Assembly: GCA_003452275.1 (NCBI GenBank) | Contig: DMIT01000086.1 | Coordinates: 14,937 to 27,116, forward strand | Source of the DNA: Rhodospirillaceae bacterium | GTDB lineage: Bacteria > Pseudomonadota > Alphaproteobacteria > Micavibrionales > Micavibrionaceae | DNA: 12,180 nucleotides | Direction: 5' to 3' | Part shown: positions 11,765 through 12,180 of the stretch, piece after piece | How positions within the stretch are numbered: the first letter of the stretch is position 1 | How the letters are laid out: each line of letters begins with the position of its first letter | Notes under the pieces: generated by a model | Database searches by the model: none | What the model was told of the DNA's origin: nothing | Seen by the model: the letters and a program-made list of their open reading frames with translations, nothing else | Position numbers and translations under genes: made by a program

Positions 11765-12180
11765 ATGAATATGAAATATAACATGGCTTTGGCAGCTTTT
11801 GTCGTTGCAGGCATTATTGCTTGGTTGAGCGGCTTTGTATCCCAACAGGCTGTCCATTCCGAACCTTTGGCAAAAGATGCGGTCAAAATCGAAGTTGCGT
11901 CGGCTTCGGCGGCATCAGGCGGTGCTGCGAAGGCTGCAATGCCTGAACCTATCCTTGAAATGGTTGCGGCTGCCGATGTTGAACGCGGAAAATCCGTTGC
12001 CAAAGCCTGTGCTGCCTGTCACGTTTTCGAAGATAATGGCAAAAATGGCGTTGGCCCGAACCTCCATGGTGTGATCGGACGTAAAAAAGATGTTGTCGCA
12101 GGTTATTCCTATTCCGGTGCTTTGGTGACAAATGGTGGTGATACATGGACATATGGCGAATTGAACAAATTCCTGTGGAA
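11765..12180 (+). CDS. Membrane-anchored class I cytochrome c, 3' end outside window
   Basis: This is the first 138 complete codons of a gene running off the window. The ATG at 11765 has AGAAGG (11751-11756) with an 8-base spacer. A hydrophobic helix (~7-27) without a clear signal-peptidase site suggests an uncleaved anchor. An Ala/Ser-rich linker follows, then the haem-c domain from ~70: CAACH (C82, C85, H86) attaches haem, and GVGPNLHGVIGR and the SYSGAL region are typical of cytochrome c2/c552-type proteins. The axial Met is expected beyond the end. It resembles CycM-like proteins that carry electrons between the bc1 complex and terminal oxidases in Alphaproteobacteria. Position divergent to pheA is common in the class. 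Confidence 0.88.
   Translation, partial: MNMKYNMALAAFVVAGIIAWLSGFVSQQAVHSEPLAKDAVKIEVASASAASGGAAKAAMPEPILEMVAAADVERGKSVAKACAACHVFEDNGKNGVGPNLHGVIGRKKDVVAGYSYSGALVTNGGDTWTYGELNKFLW

Noticed and set aside
1..12180. tRNA, rRNA, CRISPR, insertion sequences, attachment sites
   Set aside because: Looked for by eye on both strands and not found; no direct repeats or transposase/integrase motifs at the secretion cluster edge.

Overview
The window comes from a chromosome of an alphaproteobacterium. The evidence is the divergent pair of a Tim44/TimA-like gene and secB, a stand-alone prephenate dehydratase next to a membrane-anchored class I cytochrome c, and moderate GC with Alphaproteobacteria-like protein sequences. 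The lineage cannot be fixed by eye. Groups such as Micavibrionales, Holosporales or Rhodospirillales-like bacteria are possible, but this is a guess.

Positions 1-8226 (plus strand) hold one end of a type IVB secretion system (Dot/Icm, I-type). The order is dotG(icmE, 3' part only) - dotF(icmG) - dotE(icmC) - dotP(icmD) - dotN(icmJ) - dotO(icmB), followed by an unrecognised single-pass membrane protein. The six recognised genes keep the Legionella order. DotG supplies the VirB10-like channel that bridges the envelope, and DotF is its bitopic partner. DotE and DotP are small polytopic inner-membrane parts. DotN is the zinc-containing adaptor of the coupling complex, and DotO is the VirB4-like ATPase at the cytoplasmic base. 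DotL, DotM, DotA-D, DotH and DotI are not in the window; they may lie upstream or elsewhere.

Several features depart from the classical system. DotE is nearly twice the usual length and is built of three related two-helix units, the first of which is about 59% identical to DotP. DotF is enlarged, with an acidic head and a long Pro-rich linker. DotG ends in a Gln-rich tail. DotP has the best ribosome binding site and the most biased codons of the run. The last gene (7723-8226) is a candidate lineage-specific component.

Positions 8240-12180 are core chromosome: a Tim44-domain protein (minus strand, convergent with the secretion cluster), secB (plus), a strong intrinsic terminator, a GNAT acetyltransferase (plus), a small protein with a His/Cys-rich tail (minus), pheA prephenate dehydratase (minus) and, divergently, the 5' part of a membrane-anchored cytochrome c that runs off the end. 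No tRNA, rRNA, CRISPR array, insertion sequence or integrase was seen. No stretch longer than 300 bases lacks a gene; the longest gaps are 2251-2427, 8984-9140, 9642-9836 and 11615-11764.
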